From an uncultured Clostridia bacterium (GTDB taxonomy: Bacteria > Bacillota > Clostridia > Oscillospirales > Oscillospiraceae), in the NCBI GenBank assembly GCA_947176425.1, contig CAMWQV010000157.1, forward strand, positions 1 to 5,786: 5,786 nt of DNA, read 5' to 3'. This document shows positions 5,514-5,786 of this stretch, in pieces (position 1 is the stretch's first letter; every line of letters starts with the position of its first letter). The notes below the pieces were generated by a model. That model made no database searches and had not been told where the DNA came from. It saw only the letters and a list, made by a program, of their open reading frames with translations. Made by a program: the position numbers and the translations under genes.

Positions 5514-5786
5514 ATGAACGGGCGCGATACAATAGACGGAACCATTCAGCAAGTCATCTTTCAAAACGAGGAAAACGGCTATACCGTACTGCGCCTGGTC
5601 ACGGATGACGGCGAAGCGGTCACGATTGTAGGGACGATCCCCTGCGCCGCGCCGGGGGAGGATCTGATTGTTATTGGGCAGTGGGTCACGCACCCCGTCC
5701 ACGGCGAACAGATTCTGGCCCATCAGGTCGAACGCCATCTGCCGACGACGGAAGAAGGGATTCTTGCCTATCCGGTCTCTTATACC
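5514..5786 (+). CDS. recD2: ATP-dependent RecD2-type DNA helicase, N-terminal part (3' end outside window)
   Basis: The first 91 codons of a RecD2/RecD-like superfamily 1B 5'-3' helicase, of the kind found in bacteria lacking RecBC and involved in recombination and replication-fork repair. The start ATG 5514 follows AGGAG (5501-5505) by eight bases. The visible part is the N-terminal OB-like domain: DGTIQQVIFQNEENGYTVL (8-26, the family's G-x-I-x-x-I-x-F-x-N-E-E-N-G-Y-T-V signature), VTIVGTIP (36-43), PGEDLIVIGQWVTHPVHGEQ (47-66) and LPTTEEGILAY (76-86). The family then normally continues Y-L-x-S-G-x-I-x-G-I-G; here the last five residues read PVSYT and fit poorly, probably because of artefact at the sequence edge (see 5772-5786). 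The helicase core is outside the window, and full-length RecD2 is usually about 730-850 aa. Confidence 0.9.
   Translation, partial: MNGRDTIDGTIQQVIFQNEENGYTVLRLVTDDGEAVTIVGTIPCAAPGEDLIVIGQWVTHPVHGEQILAHQVERHLPTTEEGILAYPVSYT
5772..5786 (+). other. Possible residual Nextera (Tn5 mosaic end) adapter sequence at the window edge
   Basis: GTCTCTTATAC at 5775-5785 matches 11 consecutive bases of the 19-base mosaic-end adapter CTGTCTCTTATACACATCT, with one mismatch on each side. The match sits at the extreme end of the window, exactly where the RecD2 reading departs from its family pattern (Y86, then PVSYT). This is best treated as suspect sequence rather than genome. Confidence 0.5.

Noticed and set aside
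5157..5738. Minus-strand open frame of 193 codons opposite the small membrane gene and recD2
   Set aside because: Both plus-strand genes have strong ribosome sites and, for recD2, a clear family match; the antisense frame has neither.

Overview
The window looks like chromosomal DNA from a Gram-positive anaerobe of the class Clostridia, most likely Oscillospiraceae/Ruminococcaceae. The reasons are the UvrB, UvrA and RecD2 sequence style, strong AGGAG-type ribosome sites, sigma-A-like promoters, and the order uvrA, COG2426 membrane protein, small clostridial-type orphan, recD2. This placement is inference from sequence character, not from a search.

Layout: (1) 2-556 (+) is the C-terminal 184 residues of UvrB. 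(2) 515-805 (-) is a small gene of unknown function (96 aa) whose 3' end overlaps uvrB antisense by 42 bp. (3) 806-887 is a compact divergent control region with two overlapping promoters and two matching CAAN5TTG dyads. (4) 888-1730 (+) encodes an Xre-type helix-turn-helix domain fused to a Uma2-family (PD-(D/E)xK nuclease-like) domain, with a strong internal ribosome site and ATG exactly at the domain junction. (5) 1744-4572 (+) is a complete uvrA of 942 aa. (6) 4595-5080 (+) is a COG2426 'small multidrug export' membrane protein. (7) 5151-5489 (+) is a one-TM orphan with a glycosyltransferase-like fragment. (8) 5514 to the window end (+) is the N-terminus of the RecD2 helicase. There is no gene-free stretch longer than 300 bases, and I saw no RNA gene, CRISPR array, insertion sequence or convincing intrinsic terminator.

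How it fits together: UvrA and UvrB are the damage-recognition partners of nucleotide excision repair and are often adjacent in Firmicutes. Here about 1.2 kb carrying a divergent two-gene module sits between them. The HTH-Uma2 part is visibly AT-richer than uvrA. Its stop codon is 13 bp from the uvrA start, so uvrA is probably co-transcribed with the HTH-Uma2 gene and may depend on its promoter. The most interesting structure is that switch-like region: a perfect consensus promoter drives the leftward gene, an extended -10 promoter drives HTH-Uma2 and uvrA, and a near-identical dyad sits in the spacer of each. This suggests, as inference, autoregulation by the HTH protein that also reaches uvrA.

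The last ~15 bases depart from the RecD2 pattern and resemble the Nextera transposon mosaic end, so the right edge may be assembly or adapter artefact rather than biology.
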